The notes below the pieces were generated by a model. That model was not told the DNA's origin and did no database searches. It saw only the letters and a program-made list of their open reading frames with translations. From Chara braunii (lineage: Eukaryota > Streptophyta > Charophyceae > Charales > Characeae), in assembly GCA_003427395.1 (NCBI GenBank), contig BFEA01000253.1, forward strand, positions 1,090,014-1,113,655: a stretch of DNA of 23,642 nucleotides, given 5' to 3'. Made by a program: the position numbers and the translations under genes. Of this stretch, positions 7,850 to 17,596 are shown one piece after another. Position 1 is the first letter of the stretch. Each line of letters opens with the position of its first letter.

Positions 7850-9500
7850 ATCAATATATGTCGCATTGTGGCAAAATAGCAGCCGTCTCAAGGACAGTCA
7901 TGGCGGCCACATTACACCGACTCACCCACTGGATGACAGCAAGCACGAAAAACAATAGTCGGCCTTCCCACTCGTCGTCCATGTCTCCGCTCCTCTGCTT
8001 ACCCCCACCTCCCTATCCGTTCTCCAAGCCCACCAACACCCCCAACGACACTTCTCTTCTGTTTGCGATGACACGGAGATGGTGGCACGGTGCAGCAGAC
8101 GGGGAAGGGGATTGCTAACGGCAACTCGCACATTCGGTCACAGCATATGAGTACCACAACGGCACAACAGACCAGGTATTCAAAAAATGCGGCTGTTGAA
8201 CTATCCTTCCAGTGGTCCCGGGCAGAAATGTATTCTTTCTTTGCTGAGCGCCCCCCCTCCCCCCCCCCCACCCGTTCATACCTCCCGGTGTTGTGCAATT
8301 TCAGTCGTTGACGCGACAGCGTCACCCACACGGTCACATGTTGGTGCACACGGAATGCGCCACACGTCTGCGCGCCTGCACGCGTGGACCCAGGAACACA
8401 AACGGAACAGGCACGCTTTCCTTTCCGGGAGAGTTCGGGGTCGACTTTCCTGTTCGGGAAAACGAGGAGTGAGACGGGGCACATTTTCACGATGGCGGTG
8501 GGGTCCCCTGTTCTGCTCGCTTTCCATTCGTGGGGGCCTCACGCCGCCAACTTCCGCTAGACCGCTTTCCAGGCCGCCAGCCTGTGGGGTCCCACCCTTA
8601 GTCCGAGTTCACCAGTAGGGGAGGGTCCGCCCTGTTGAATTTGATGGATAGGTATCTATTATCTGGGAACAAAGGGGCAGAGTTTTGTTGGGTGCGATCA
8701 GGGTAGGAGCAAATCCAGACTCGGTAGAATTGGGTAGAAGGGTTGGCTCTTGTGCTACGTAGGTGCCGAAGGCGCAAATTGAATGCTGAGTATGTTGGTT
8801 GCTTAGGAGTCGACTTTGGTTGAGGGAAATCGAGCGGGGACAGGGGGGGAAGGGGCTGGGATAGGGAGGACACCAGTCCCCCTGACGTCAGAAACCTCGG
8901 GGGTACCGGTAGCGTCGTTTCACGCAGGTACCAGTAGTACAGAGTGAAAAACCGGACGGGCCTCAAAAATAAAATTTACGGCAAAAATAAAAAATGCACC
9001 GAATCGGCGAGACGAATATTTCGTGTTCAAAACGATTTTATTTATTTATTCTGATAGTTTTCCTTAAAATATCACGACCTAATCTACGGACCCTCACATT
9101 TTCATACATTTTTGTGAATTCTTCTGAGCACAAAGAATCGGCAAAGTTGTCACTTGAAAATGGCGGGATTGGACCCGCCGGTGACGAACGGTCGCCGCCC
9201 CTCAGTACAACCCGGCCCTAACTCACAGGGACACAGGTTTTCGGTAGGGGGGGACTGGCGGGGGGACTCGTGGGTAGAACCAGGGAGGAAGGGCGGTAGT
9301 ACTAGGGTGCCCCACCAAGGATGGTAAAAGTAGGTGCGGGAATTGAAGGAAATGAGCGATAGGAGAAGATTAGCGAAGCACAGAGCCTAGTATGTAGTAG
9401 GAAGGGAAGAACTCGGCGGTAGTAATCAGGGCCCCATCAAGAGGGTGGAGGTAGAAAGGAAGAGAGGAGGAAACCTGTGGTCGTAAGGTCGGAGGCCTCA
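7850..9500. other. Stretch without a supported gene
   Basis: ORFs up to 163 codons lie on both strands (for example 7999-8490 minus), but none shows a recognisable motif and they overlap each other. A C-run lies at about 8251-8269 and T/A-rich DNA at 8965-9130. GGCGGG/CCCGCC near 9163-9180 forms a 6-bp stem. I see no RNA gene. Confidence 0.4.
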
Positions 9501-9505
9501 GAAGG

Positions 9506-9877
9506 ATGATAACAACATGCTTCACAATAGTAGGAACGGGTGGGGATTGGACTTCGGTCATTCCTGCCCCTGTTCCTGACTTTTTTGCCGCATACGCCAT
9601 GTCTCGACTCCTCTCCGGTGTCGACAACCTTAGACCCGAGAAAGAATCTCGGGAGAGGAGCTTAGGGTTTGCAGAGGAATTGAAAAAACATCTCGTGGTG
9701 GCTTGGGATTTGAAGACCCTGTCTCTACTCGAGAGGAGTGAGTTCTTTAGTGATCTGAATCCGGACAAACGCCGCATTAGGTTCGGGGGGGGAAGCATGG
9801 TAGATCACCAGTTTGGGATGAAGGTACTCAAGGAGTATCTGAATCGCCACTGTTTTTGCAAGTCGAGGAGAAAGTAG
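9506..9877 (+). CDS. Hypothetical protein (123 aa), possible exon
   Basis: An ATG-started ORF with a protein-like composition: a short hydrophobic N-terminus, then a charged amphipathic stretch (RPEKESRERSLGFAEELKKHLVVAWDLKTLSLLERSEFF) that would be helical, and a basic Cys-containing C-terminus ending KSRRK. I do not recognise the family. A 142-codon ORF runs antisense over most of it with poorer composition. R1 copy 2 begins 68 bases after the stop. It may be a fragment of a transposon protein or one exon of a spliced gene. Confidence 0.3.
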   Translation: MITTCFTIVGTGGDWTSVIPAPVPDFFAAYAMSRLLSGVDNLRPEKESRERSLGFAEELKKHLVVAWDLKTLSLLERSEFFSDLNPDKRRIRFGGGSMVDHQFGMKVLKEYLNRHCFCKSRRK

Positions 9878-9944
9878 GAGAGAGAGGAGTTTGTTGTGGT
9901 TCATCGCTCCGTTTGGAAGAGAGCCTTGGATCATTGGATATTAA

Positions 9945-10525
9945 GGAAATCATGGATAGCAAGTACCTTTTCTTAATTTTCTTTCCTTTTCGCAAAGAGT
10001 GACACCCGCAGGAATACCATTAACTCCCCAACCGAGCCAGAACTTTACTTAGGCTTCCTATCGTCAGACCACCACCCCAACTGTTGTGAAACCCGACCAG
10101 CGAGCCCCTCGACCATCTTTCTCCTAACACAATCTTCACTAATCCTGAAACCCGACCAGCAAGCCCAATCACCATCTCCCACAACACAATGCTGTCTAAT
10201 CTTTCTTAGAACTTATGTATCTAATACACTAGTTCGATCCAATACACTGTTATCGAGTATGCCCTCTGTTCGGGGTGAGACGGTACATCTAAGATGAATA
10301 CTCGGAGAAGGATCCATGAAGCATCATTTCCAGTGCGATATTAAACATCATGTGCTGGTGTAGACGATGCACATTCATCGAGCAACACCACACACGAAGC
10401 ACTAGACAAAAACAGACACGAGTGCCTGATTCGAGACGGCCCGCTCGAGGAAACCAAGCAACAAAGTTACTGTACCGAACCCGAGTCCAAGACCGTCAGA
10501 AGTCTCCAACCCCCGGCCTCCTTGG
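9945..10525. repeat. Dispersed repeat R1, copy 2
   Basis: Aligns with 609-1221 from GGAAATCATGGATAGCAAG onward, then with 1428 onward at GGCCTCCTTGGGCGAGGTCC, without the 200-base insert of copy 1. It runs straight into a complete family A foldback. The 83-codon ORF at 10350-10601 is not maintained in copy 1 and is not called. Confidence 0.75.
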
Positions 10526-10690
10526 GCGAGGTCCCACTAGAAAAGAGGATTGGATTAAACGCCTGAATCTGGTCCTGCTTGCGGATAAGTGCAGAAAATG
10601 AAGATTGAAGTGTTTTTCTGCATCTCTGCCTAAAACACGCCCAGATTCAGGATCTCAATCCAATCCCCTTTGCTAGTGGGACCTCACGCC
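10526..10690. mobile_element. Foldback element, family A, copy 2
   Basis: A hairpin about 165 bases long, beginning GCGAGGTCCCACTAG and ending CTAGTGGGACCTC, with the AATCTGG/CCAGATT core as in copy 1. It is attached to R1 on its left. Its right end is at the same time the left end of foldback B. Confidence 0.78.
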
Positions 10691-11113
10691 TTGTGCTTCA
10701 TTACTTGGTGCAGACACCAAATATGATCAAGGCATAAGGAAATCGAAATCAAAAATCGAAATCGAACTGCAACTTCCTACAAACACGATATGAAATCAAA
10801 ATAAAAACCAAACTGCAACTTCATGTTCAAAATAGAGAACAAAAGTAATCCTTCCATTCGTGTACGCTTGGAAAAATATCATCCCCTATTTGTTTTTGCC
10901 TAAAAAACAAATAGGGGACCATATTCTTCCTAGGGATTACTTTTATTCTCTATTTTGAATACGAAGTTGCAGTTTGGTTTTTATTTTGATTTCATATCGT
11001 GTTTATAAGAAGTTGCAGTTGGATTTTAATTTTTTATTTTGATTTCCTTCTGCCTTGATCATACTTGGTGTCTGCACCAAGTAATGAAGCACAAGGCGTG
11101 AGGTCTCACTAGC
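10672..11113. mobile_element. Large foldback element B (about 440 bp)
   Basis: Left arm 10672-10897 and right arm 10902-11113 are reverse complements at roughly 85-90% by eye, centred on CCCCTATTTGTTTTT / AAAAACAAATAGGGG with a loop of about four bases. The right arm lacks about 30 bases present near 10855-10882. The ends read GCTAGTGGGACCTCACGCC, so B uses the same terminal sequence as family A. There is no coding capacity. Likely a non-autonomous foldback transposon; its transcript would be a long double-stranded RNA. Confidence 0.8.
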
Positions 11114-11217
11114 AACGGGGATTGGATTGCTAGTGGGACCTCACGCCTTGTGCTTCATTACTTGGTGCAGACACCAAGTATGATCAAGGCAGAAGAAAAT
11201 CAAAATCAAACTGCAAC
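11100..11217. mobile_element. Truncated A and B foldback arms in tandem
   Basis: 11100-11128 repeats the left end of family A (GAGGTCTCACTAGCAACGG) and stops after GGATTGGATT. 11129-11217 then repeats the left arm of B from GCTAGTGGGACCTC to CTGCAAC, where homology ends abruptly. Confidence 0.75.
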
Positions 11218-11222
11218 CCCCC

Positions 11223-11303
11223 CTGTTTCTCGACTTCGCTTCCTCCGACTACAAGGTGCTATCCAAGTCAGTCAAAGAGTTGGCTACCGATTGCGGGCGG
11301 TAA
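11223..11303 (+). other. Orphan coding-like fragment (26 codons)
   Basis: Directly after the truncated B arm, a short frame reads LFLDFASSDYKVLSKSVKEL and a few more residues before TAA at 11301. The composition is protein-like and unlike the surrounding repeat DNA. It has no start codon and I cannot name a family; it may be a captured exon end or chance. Confidence 0.2.
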
Positions 11304-11716
11304 AATATGAAAGGAAGACCGTTTGAATAGGCAAACACTACTTATACAGATCACTACCTCTTCAGAAATAATTCGAGATAAACGAATAAATGGATATCAC
11401 TTCAGACTGTACAACACATCGATAATGATGTCAGCAAAAAAAAAAAAAGTTGGACACAAACCCCTTCCTACTGTGGATACTTTTGTCCTCCGAAATATAT
11501 ATATTTTTTTAACTAGGTTATATTATTCTATCAATTTCACCTTTAACAATCTACCTGCCATTACTCCTAAGCCTGTACAGGGGACCCTGCAAGCATAGCT
11601 ACCTCTCACAATTAAGGGGATGCATGTTGCCCCCACCCCCTCCCCTTCCCCCTCCCCCACCCTAACCGACAGTGGTCATCATACCCGCTACATCTGCGAA
11701 ACCTATTTTCTCCTTG
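11304..11716. other. AT-rich stretch without a supported gene
   Basis: One 91-codon ORF of AT-rich composition (11323-11598) is present, without motif support. A C-rich run lies at about 11629-11660 just before the gap. Confidence 0.4.
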
Positions 11717-11813
11717 NNNNNNNNNNNNNNNNNNNNNNNNNNNNNNNNNNNNNNNNNNNNNNNNNNNNNNNNNNNNNNNNNNNNNNNNNNNNNNNNNNNN
11801 NNNNNNNNNNNNN
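11717..11813. other. Assembly gap (97 N)
   Basis: Unsequenced bases, followed immediately by an A21 run (11814-11834). The homopolymer probably caused the break. ORFs crossing the gap are not real. Confidence 0.99.
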
Positions 11814-11834
11814 AAAAAAAAAAAAAAAAAAAAA

Positions 11835-12437
11835 CCTAGATAAACTCCGTTTGAATGAAAAACTAATGTAAAGATAAAAAGACATCAAGTTCAGAACTCT
11901 TCCCCGCTTGTACACAGTCCTTCACAGCTCTACCGTCTTCCTCAGAACACAACGCGTCCTGGTTATGAATGTATACAAGCTATTTTTCCGGTCTCATACG
12001 GTCGTGATAAGCGTTGTTATGTTTCGGGGAAGACAGTATCCCATTTCGCGGCAGCCAAAAAATAACAATCACTTTCATAATACATTTTCCAACTGTCGTT
12101 ATGCTTGTTTTTTTTAACGGTGGTTTTACTGTCTTCAGAGCGTCGAGGCAGTTGTGCGGGCCGCTAGGGCGTCAACCAATCCTCTTCAGACTGCCATTAC
12201 CATGTATGAGAAGACTCCTTGAGCGTGTTCTGACATTCTTGAATATATAAACATACATATATACATAGGGGTACATTTAGTTCTGCTATCTCATATGTAT
12301 CAATATAATAAATTTACATTGTGATATATCTATATATCCATATGGACACAAAATCTACATGTGTACTGGTAAGAAACAGGCTGAATCCGTAGAGGCCCTG
12401 ACACGGGCGGAGAAATTCTGAACCATGACAATGTAAC

Positions 12438-12440
<3 letters not shown>
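11835..12440. other. AT-rich stretch without a gene
   Basis: GAAGACAGTA near 12028 and TACTGTCTTC near 12128 form a 10-bp inverted repeat. The segment 11967-11993 (GAATGTATACAAGC...) recurs at 14097-14123. TATA/CATA-rich DNA lies at about 12240-12345. No gene is supported. Confidence 0.4.

Positions 12441-12500
<60 letters not shown>
12441..12500. repeat. T60 homopolymer
   Basis: Sixty uninterrupted Ts, the longest homopolymer in the window. It could be the A-tail of a minus-strand retroposon, but the sequence to its right (its 5' body on the minus strand) is not recognisable. Confidence 0.95.
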
Positions 12501-12504
<4 letters not shown>

Positions 12505-12799
12505 ACAAAACACAAAAACCTTGTAACGAGGGAATAAATAGTCGGGTGTAAGGGCAAGAAAAAAAAAAAAAAAGCCACCCTTCCGACGAGGGAGTGATTA
12601 ATTTTCCCTTACCCCGTTTTTGGTTCCACAACCACTTACGAAAACCCTACACTTAGGCGCACTTAGGGGCACTTACGGTTCAGGTGCCTCCATTTGCGTT
12701 CTGAGTGGCCGAAAGGGGAATCCGAATGCCCAAAGACACACATGACGTGAAAAACAAAACAAAACAAAAAAAATAATTTTTCATGGATGTACGTGTGCA

Positions 12800-12845
12800 A
12801 CCCCCTACTTTCAAGTCACCATGGCACCCCCTACTTTCAAGTCAC
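12800..12845. repeat. Tandem 20-base direct repeat
   Basis: ACCCCCTACTTTCAAGTCAC occurs at 12800-12819 and again at 12826-12845, separated by six bases. Function unknown. Confidence 0.8.
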
Positions 12846-12857
12846 GTCCACGACCGT

Positions 12858-13094
12858 CCTTACGTTAAGGTTTGTTTTGGTTGGCGAGTCCTTACTTTTG
12901 TAGGGACCAACTTACGGGCGCAAATGTGAAAATAAGTTCAACTTCTTTTTCTTCCTGATTAGGGAGTGGTGGAACGAGGAAAACCTTACATGTAAGGGAC
13001 ACGTGTTGCTCCCCACGAATAGATGTCAGTGGAGTCATGAATTGATTGTAAAAACAAAGAAAAGAAAAGAAAAAAAAAAACCTTACACGTAAGG
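12858..13094. repeat. Three spaced CCTTAC-GTAAGG palindromes
   Basis: CCTTACGTTAAGG (12858-12870), CCTTACATGTAAGG (12984-12997) and CCTTACACGTAAGG (13081-13094) share the same arms with slightly different centres. No promoter or gene is evident next to them. Confidence 0.5.
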
Positions 13095-13099
13095 GTTTT

Positions 13100-13513
13100 G
13101 TAGTGGTGTCAAAGGAGGCCCTCCGACACACCTGGCCTCCCTCTTTCGAGTTCCCCTTTCTTTTGATTTTTTGGTGCAAAACTGCGCTTTAGAATAATAG
13201 TGTAGGTTCGATTTCCATTTTTACCTACGCTGATGTTCGTAGGGGTGAGGACCACTACCTGAGGGGAGGCACAGGGATTGGTCCTGTTGGCACGGTCCCT
13301 AATGCTACTGGTTGTCCCCTAACTGGTGTCGCCCACCTGCAGGTCGGGAGCAACCCCCGCATGTTCTCTCGTGAACACGGTTCTGGCTGCTAGGAGGTTC
13401 CCGTATGCCTACAATTAGTAGTGGTAGGTAGGTAGTGTGAGGTGAAATTGAGAGAAGAACATAGCTTTAAAAAAAAAAAGAAAAAAAAAAAAAGTGCTCG
13501 CTCAACTGAGACC
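13100..13513. other. Stretch without a gene
   Basis: No recognisable ORF. An A-rich run at 13469-13493 precedes the next foldback. Confidence 0.45.
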
Positions 13514-13684
13514 CGGGCCATGGTCCCATTAGCAACGAGTGTCAGATTGAATGCCTGAATCTGAACGCGTTTGAGGACAGGAGTAGAAAATCGAGATCGA
13601 ACTGCTTTTCTGTATCTCTGCATTAAACATGGCCAGATTCATGATTTTTATCCTATCCCCTTTGCTAGTGGAGCCACGGCCTCG
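13514..13684. mobile_element. Foldback element, family A, copy 3
   Basis: The same hairpin design: CATGGTCCCATTAGCAA on the left, TTTGCTAGTGGAGCC on the right, and the TGCTTTTCTGTATCTCTGCAT core. The arms have diverged more than in copies 1 and 2. Mirror-image ORFs across it are artefacts of the palindrome. Confidence 0.7.
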
Positions 13685-13927
13685 GGGCCGAGTTCCACTG
13701 ACCCCGATTTTCGATTTCTCACCCTTGATTATGAGGATCAACAACCAAATACGATGAATCCGGCCAAGTGGGACATGACGCCCGGTTTCCAATACAAAAG
13801 GAAGGGTTTTACTTACATAAATAATAATAATAATGATAATAAAAACGCCGCTCGGGCCTCTTATCATATTAGGAATGAACGTCTATTTTGACTGAAGTCA
13901 GAAAAAAGAAAAAAAACTAAGAAACTC

Positions 13928-14075
13928 GGGGCAAGGTCCCACTAACAAAGAGGATGGGATTGAACGTCAGAACCTCAACATATTTGTGGAGACGTGAACA
14001 AATTGGCCTGCTTTTCTGCATGTTTGTGTAAAACACATCCAGATTGAGACGCTTAATTTGCTCGTGGGACTCCCG
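13928..14075. mobile_element. Foldback element, family A, copy 4 (diverged)
   Basis: GGCAAGGTCCCACTAACAAAG on the left pairs with TTTGCTCGTGGGACTCC on the right, and AACACATCCAGATT is retained in the right arm. It is the most diverged of the four copies, and its arms no longer pair throughout. Confidence 0.65.
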
Positions 14076-14129
14076 AACATAACCCACCCTGACAAAGAAT
14101 GTATACAAGCGATCTTTCCGATCCAGTAC

Positions 14130-14658
14130 AACGAAAATGATGGTAGGTGGTGTTCAAGTAAAGACGGTAGATAACACCGTACAATGAAAAAACAAGAGAA
14201 ACAAGAGGGGTGGAGATGTTCTCTTGAGCTAACCCCCCCCCCCAAAAAAAAAAGGACAGGCTGCCTAAGCACATTTTCGTAATCAGATTTTGCGCTGTCA
14301 ACATAGGCTGCCTAGGTGCGCAAGCGTGGGGCCCACAACCACAGTTGATTCATTATATTCCCGGCGGTGCAGATTTGGGCGGGCCGAGTAGGGGATCGCG
14401 AATTCGAAATCTGCCAAGCCCAACGTTCACAATTCAAGATTACGTAGCAGTCCTATGGTGGCAGGGGTGCCTTGCAGGGAAACCATTGTCGAATTAAACC
14501 ACGAGTACTTCCTAAAGTTTTGCCCGTTAACGTGCCACGATTTTAGGAAATGTACGGGTCACTACATGAGCGCCCAAATTCATCCAACTATAAATATTTC
14601 TACTCTATTTTTTTCCGCGACCGATAGCTGGGCCAAGTACTGGTGGTTTCAGAGGTGT

Positions 14659-14695
<37 letters not shown>

Positions 14696-15000
14696 TGCGT
14701 CCTACTCTCAATGGGTGTAGACCCGTTCTGGGAGGATGGGTCATCGACGGTTGGCCGGGGGTGGTTGATGAGGGTCGAGGTCTCCACCATTACCACTGGT
14801 CGGTTCTCCCTAGCGAAACAGACATAAGCAAGGCTCATTAGTAGCAGAAAGCAACCATATCATACATTCATACAGACTATGATATCACACTAGCGCATAC
14901 AACAACCAACATATTTCAACAACCAAACTGTAGCCATATATGAACCGCGTTGTGCTGGGTTGGGACTTAGAGGTAGGGGGCTCATAGGTTAGACCTTGGT
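14130..15000. other. Stretch without a supported gene, with an A31 tract
   Basis: GGCTGCCTAAG near 14260 and GGCTGCCTAGG near 14307 form a short direct repeat. Uninterrupted A runs cover 14663-14693. The 69-codon ORF at 14455-14664 shows no motif. The 5' end of the LINE may lie at the right edge of this stretch. Confidence 0.4.
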
Positions 15001-15146
15001 TAGCCGACCATTAGACACTGCCTATGGGTTCACTCACTGCTCACGGGACAAGATGAGAACTTCGCGCCTAGCTCCAAAGGTACCCATTTTTGTAAGGAAC
15101 GACGTCTAACGCACGCGCGCCTGAACCCAGAGACCCTGGTGCGTAT

Positions 15147-15167
15147 CCACGTCACAGGCTGACGTGG
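15147..15167. promoter_or_regulatory. Perfect inverted repeat of a bZIP-type ACGT motif
   Basis: CCACGTCA (15147-15154) and TGACGTGG (15160-15167) are perfect complements around five bases. TGACGTGG is a known high-affinity plant bZIP site. It sits just upstream of the recognisable LINE ORF1, so it could belong to the element's internal promoter. Its role is inferred only. Confidence 0.35.
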
Positions 15168-15189
15168 AATCACGCCAAATCCACTGAGG

Positions 15190-17583
15190 AGAAGGGGAGA
15201 TGATTACCTAATGTTGGTATTGGAGCTTCCTAAAAAACAATTAATTTCACTTGATGATATTATTCCGTTTAAACTGGGAGGGTGGGTGTATCAGATTCAC
15301 ACGACCCATAAATTTAGACCGTGGTGTTTTAAGTGTAAAGCCTATGGATACGTGCACACAGATTATGCATGCACCTAACACCCCCAACATGCGATTCCCC
15401 CTGATAGACGTCTCAAAAGGGATCCACAAAGACCAAACAGATGGATTCCAGCGGTATTAGGCCATGAAGGATGGGTCTACCGTGAGGATTTCAATCAGGC
15501 GGGACAACCGGTGGGCTGGGTGTGGGAAGGGAGAAGCGATTTTCACAAATCCCCCCGCCCACCACAGGACAGGCTTCCTCCCTCCCATTCACCGTCTTCC
15601 TCAGCACAGGGTCAATCCCACCATCCACATCTGCATCCCTCTTCTCAGGCTGGGAAGTCTGCGCTCTCTGACGCAAACAAACAAGGGTCAATTCCGAAAG
15701 CTCAGTCAAGTCGAGGTGGCGGGAGTAAAGACACGATCATGAGTGAAAATGATGGAAGGAATGAGAAATCTCAGAGACATAATGGCCTGACTTCTCCCCC
15801 ACTGAATGGAGGGGAACGTTATGTGGGTCCTAAGGAAGCAGACTATATACAGAAAAATGGGTCAGTCTCGGAATGGAGGGAGGTTAAGAAGAAAGGAGGG
15901 GTACAACTAAGAGTTGATGAGAAAGAAAAGGAAAGGAAGGAAGGAAGGGTGGAGGAACAAGGAGGAGGCTCGATGGGTCCCGAGTCTGAAATAGTGCCGA
16001 TGGAAGTGGACTTCGTCAGATAAATTTTTGGTCCGGAACCAATGGACATTGAAGCTATCCAAACTTGCGCCCCTGCTCCACCTGTCACGCCTAGTGGAGT
16101 GAGTGACTCGACAATATCAATTGACACTAAAACAATGGTTCTCCAAATTGCAGACTGGTTACTGTGTAATCTAAAAGGGCAGCATCCTAGCCTGCCCACA
16201 AAATCTTGGCCACATATTTTCACGAAAATAATGCAGATGTTAGAAAAAAGCGAAAAGCTACTTTCCTTCTTACTGCACGGCCCTCCAATGGGTGTGACAT
16301 GGGAGGACGTCAGTGTCAGGCTGTTATGCATTGTTTCATCAAGGTTTAACTGCACAAGTGTAGGTTCACCCAAATTATTATCCGGACTTAACAATCATTT
16401 TTAACCCCTGTCCCTGCTAAGGGAAGAAACGAAGGAAACAAATGTGACACAACGGGGTAATCGGAATGCACTCCCTGACCCGAAGATATCTGGAAATGTT
16501 AAGGCAGGGCACAGTGGGCTTCCCCTGGAGTCTACTCAGGCAGGGACATTTATACAGGCTCAGCCTCAGGATCAGCTCCAACAGGATGACTTTTTCGAAA
16601 AATCACAGATCAATGAACAGCTAGCTGGTCCAACCTCCTCCTAATAATAATATCCTTGTCACAGTTATACCTGAGAATGTTCAGAATAGTACACTGCAGT
16701 CAGGAAAGCCCAATCATTCAAATGAACACCAGCCCTTGATTCCACACTCGTCGCGCTCGAGTGCCCTGGAGGAGGAGTTAGAGGACCCTGAGGCAGTGGT
16801 GGAGGAACCATCCAAGCTCAAACAGGATGGGCCGCCCTCTAGCCCAGATGGGAGTGAAGAACAAGCTTGTTTCCAAATAGTCATTGTTGAGCTCATTGGG
16901 GAGAAGAAGTACTAGCAAATCCCTAGTGACAACAGACCGCTGTACCCAGGAAACATAGTCTGGGCCTGATAGAGTGGGATCCAGGGGCTTCTGTTCCACA
17001 ATCACAGCATGCAACCCGAAAGATTTCGGAAGCAACGCAGACTGACACAAAAAGTCAACCTGCAGGACAGAGCAATATCACCCAAGCCACAAATACTGAG
17101 AAAAACTCAATATTAAAAGAAAATAATAAATAGATAGGACACCAGACATCACAAATTGTAGATCTCACAGAAGATCTTCATAACGATTAGTCTCAGATTG
17201 ATTGAGGAACCATGGAAAGCTCTCAACTATCTCAAACCTCCTTGATTATTCATCAGACCCTATCGTTGTCCCCTGACTCTGATCTCTCAACCAAGAGACA
17301 GAAACCGAAACACCGTCTGACAAAAGGTCAGGTGATATTGTCCCCAGTCAAGACTGGCATAGTCATGTTCCCAATTAGATATAAGGAAGGCACGCGGGAG
17401 GTAGGATTAATTGTTCCTATAAGAGTAATGTATGGAGAAGTAACAGTCCTAGGCACTACCTCTCAATTTCTCTCGCTTGCTACTAGATCTGATCGGAGGG
17501 CAAACGAACCCCTCATTAAAAAGAGATATGTAATTTCATCAACGACAGCCTCCCCACGGGGAGTACATCTTCTCTCATCATAA
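15190..17583 (+). pseudogene. LINE ORF1 (gag-like, zinc knuckle), broken
   Basis: One reading frame runs through almost the whole region. It opens with a β-rich segment (MLVLELPKKQL, then FKLGGWVYQI) leading into CFKCKAYGYVHTDYAC at 15325-15372. That is a CCHC-type knuckle with CX2CX6HX4C spacing, as follows the DUF4283-like domain in plant LINE ORF1 proteins. An extra His/Tyr ambiguity exists at the usual His position. Then comes a Pro/Ser/Gly/Lys-rich linker, a helical patch at about 16120-16390, and an acidic Glu-rich stretch. Stops interrupt it at 15376, 16021, 16402, 17131, 17188 and 17203. The frame moves by one base near 16640 and returns before 16960. ORF1 proteins bind the element's RNA. 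The tail 17212-17581 ends with basic KRQKPKHR and may be the true C-terminus. Confidence 0.75.
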
Positions 17584-17596
17584 CAGAAGGGGGACA

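Noticed and set aside
8685-8720. GGGTGCGATCA resembling the start of plant 5S rRNA
   Set aside because: The match stops after about 11 bases and the internal control region of 5S is absent.
11620-11915. ORFs on both strands crossing the assembly gap
   Set aside because: Translated through N; meaningless.
13529-13891. Overlapping ORFs of about 110 codons on both strands
   Set aside because: They mirror each other across foldback A copy 3, so the symmetry comes from the DNA palindrome.
15843-16394. 183-codon minus-strand ORF
   Set aside because: Antisense to LINE ORF1; Ser/Pro-rich reflection of Gly/Lys/Glu codons.
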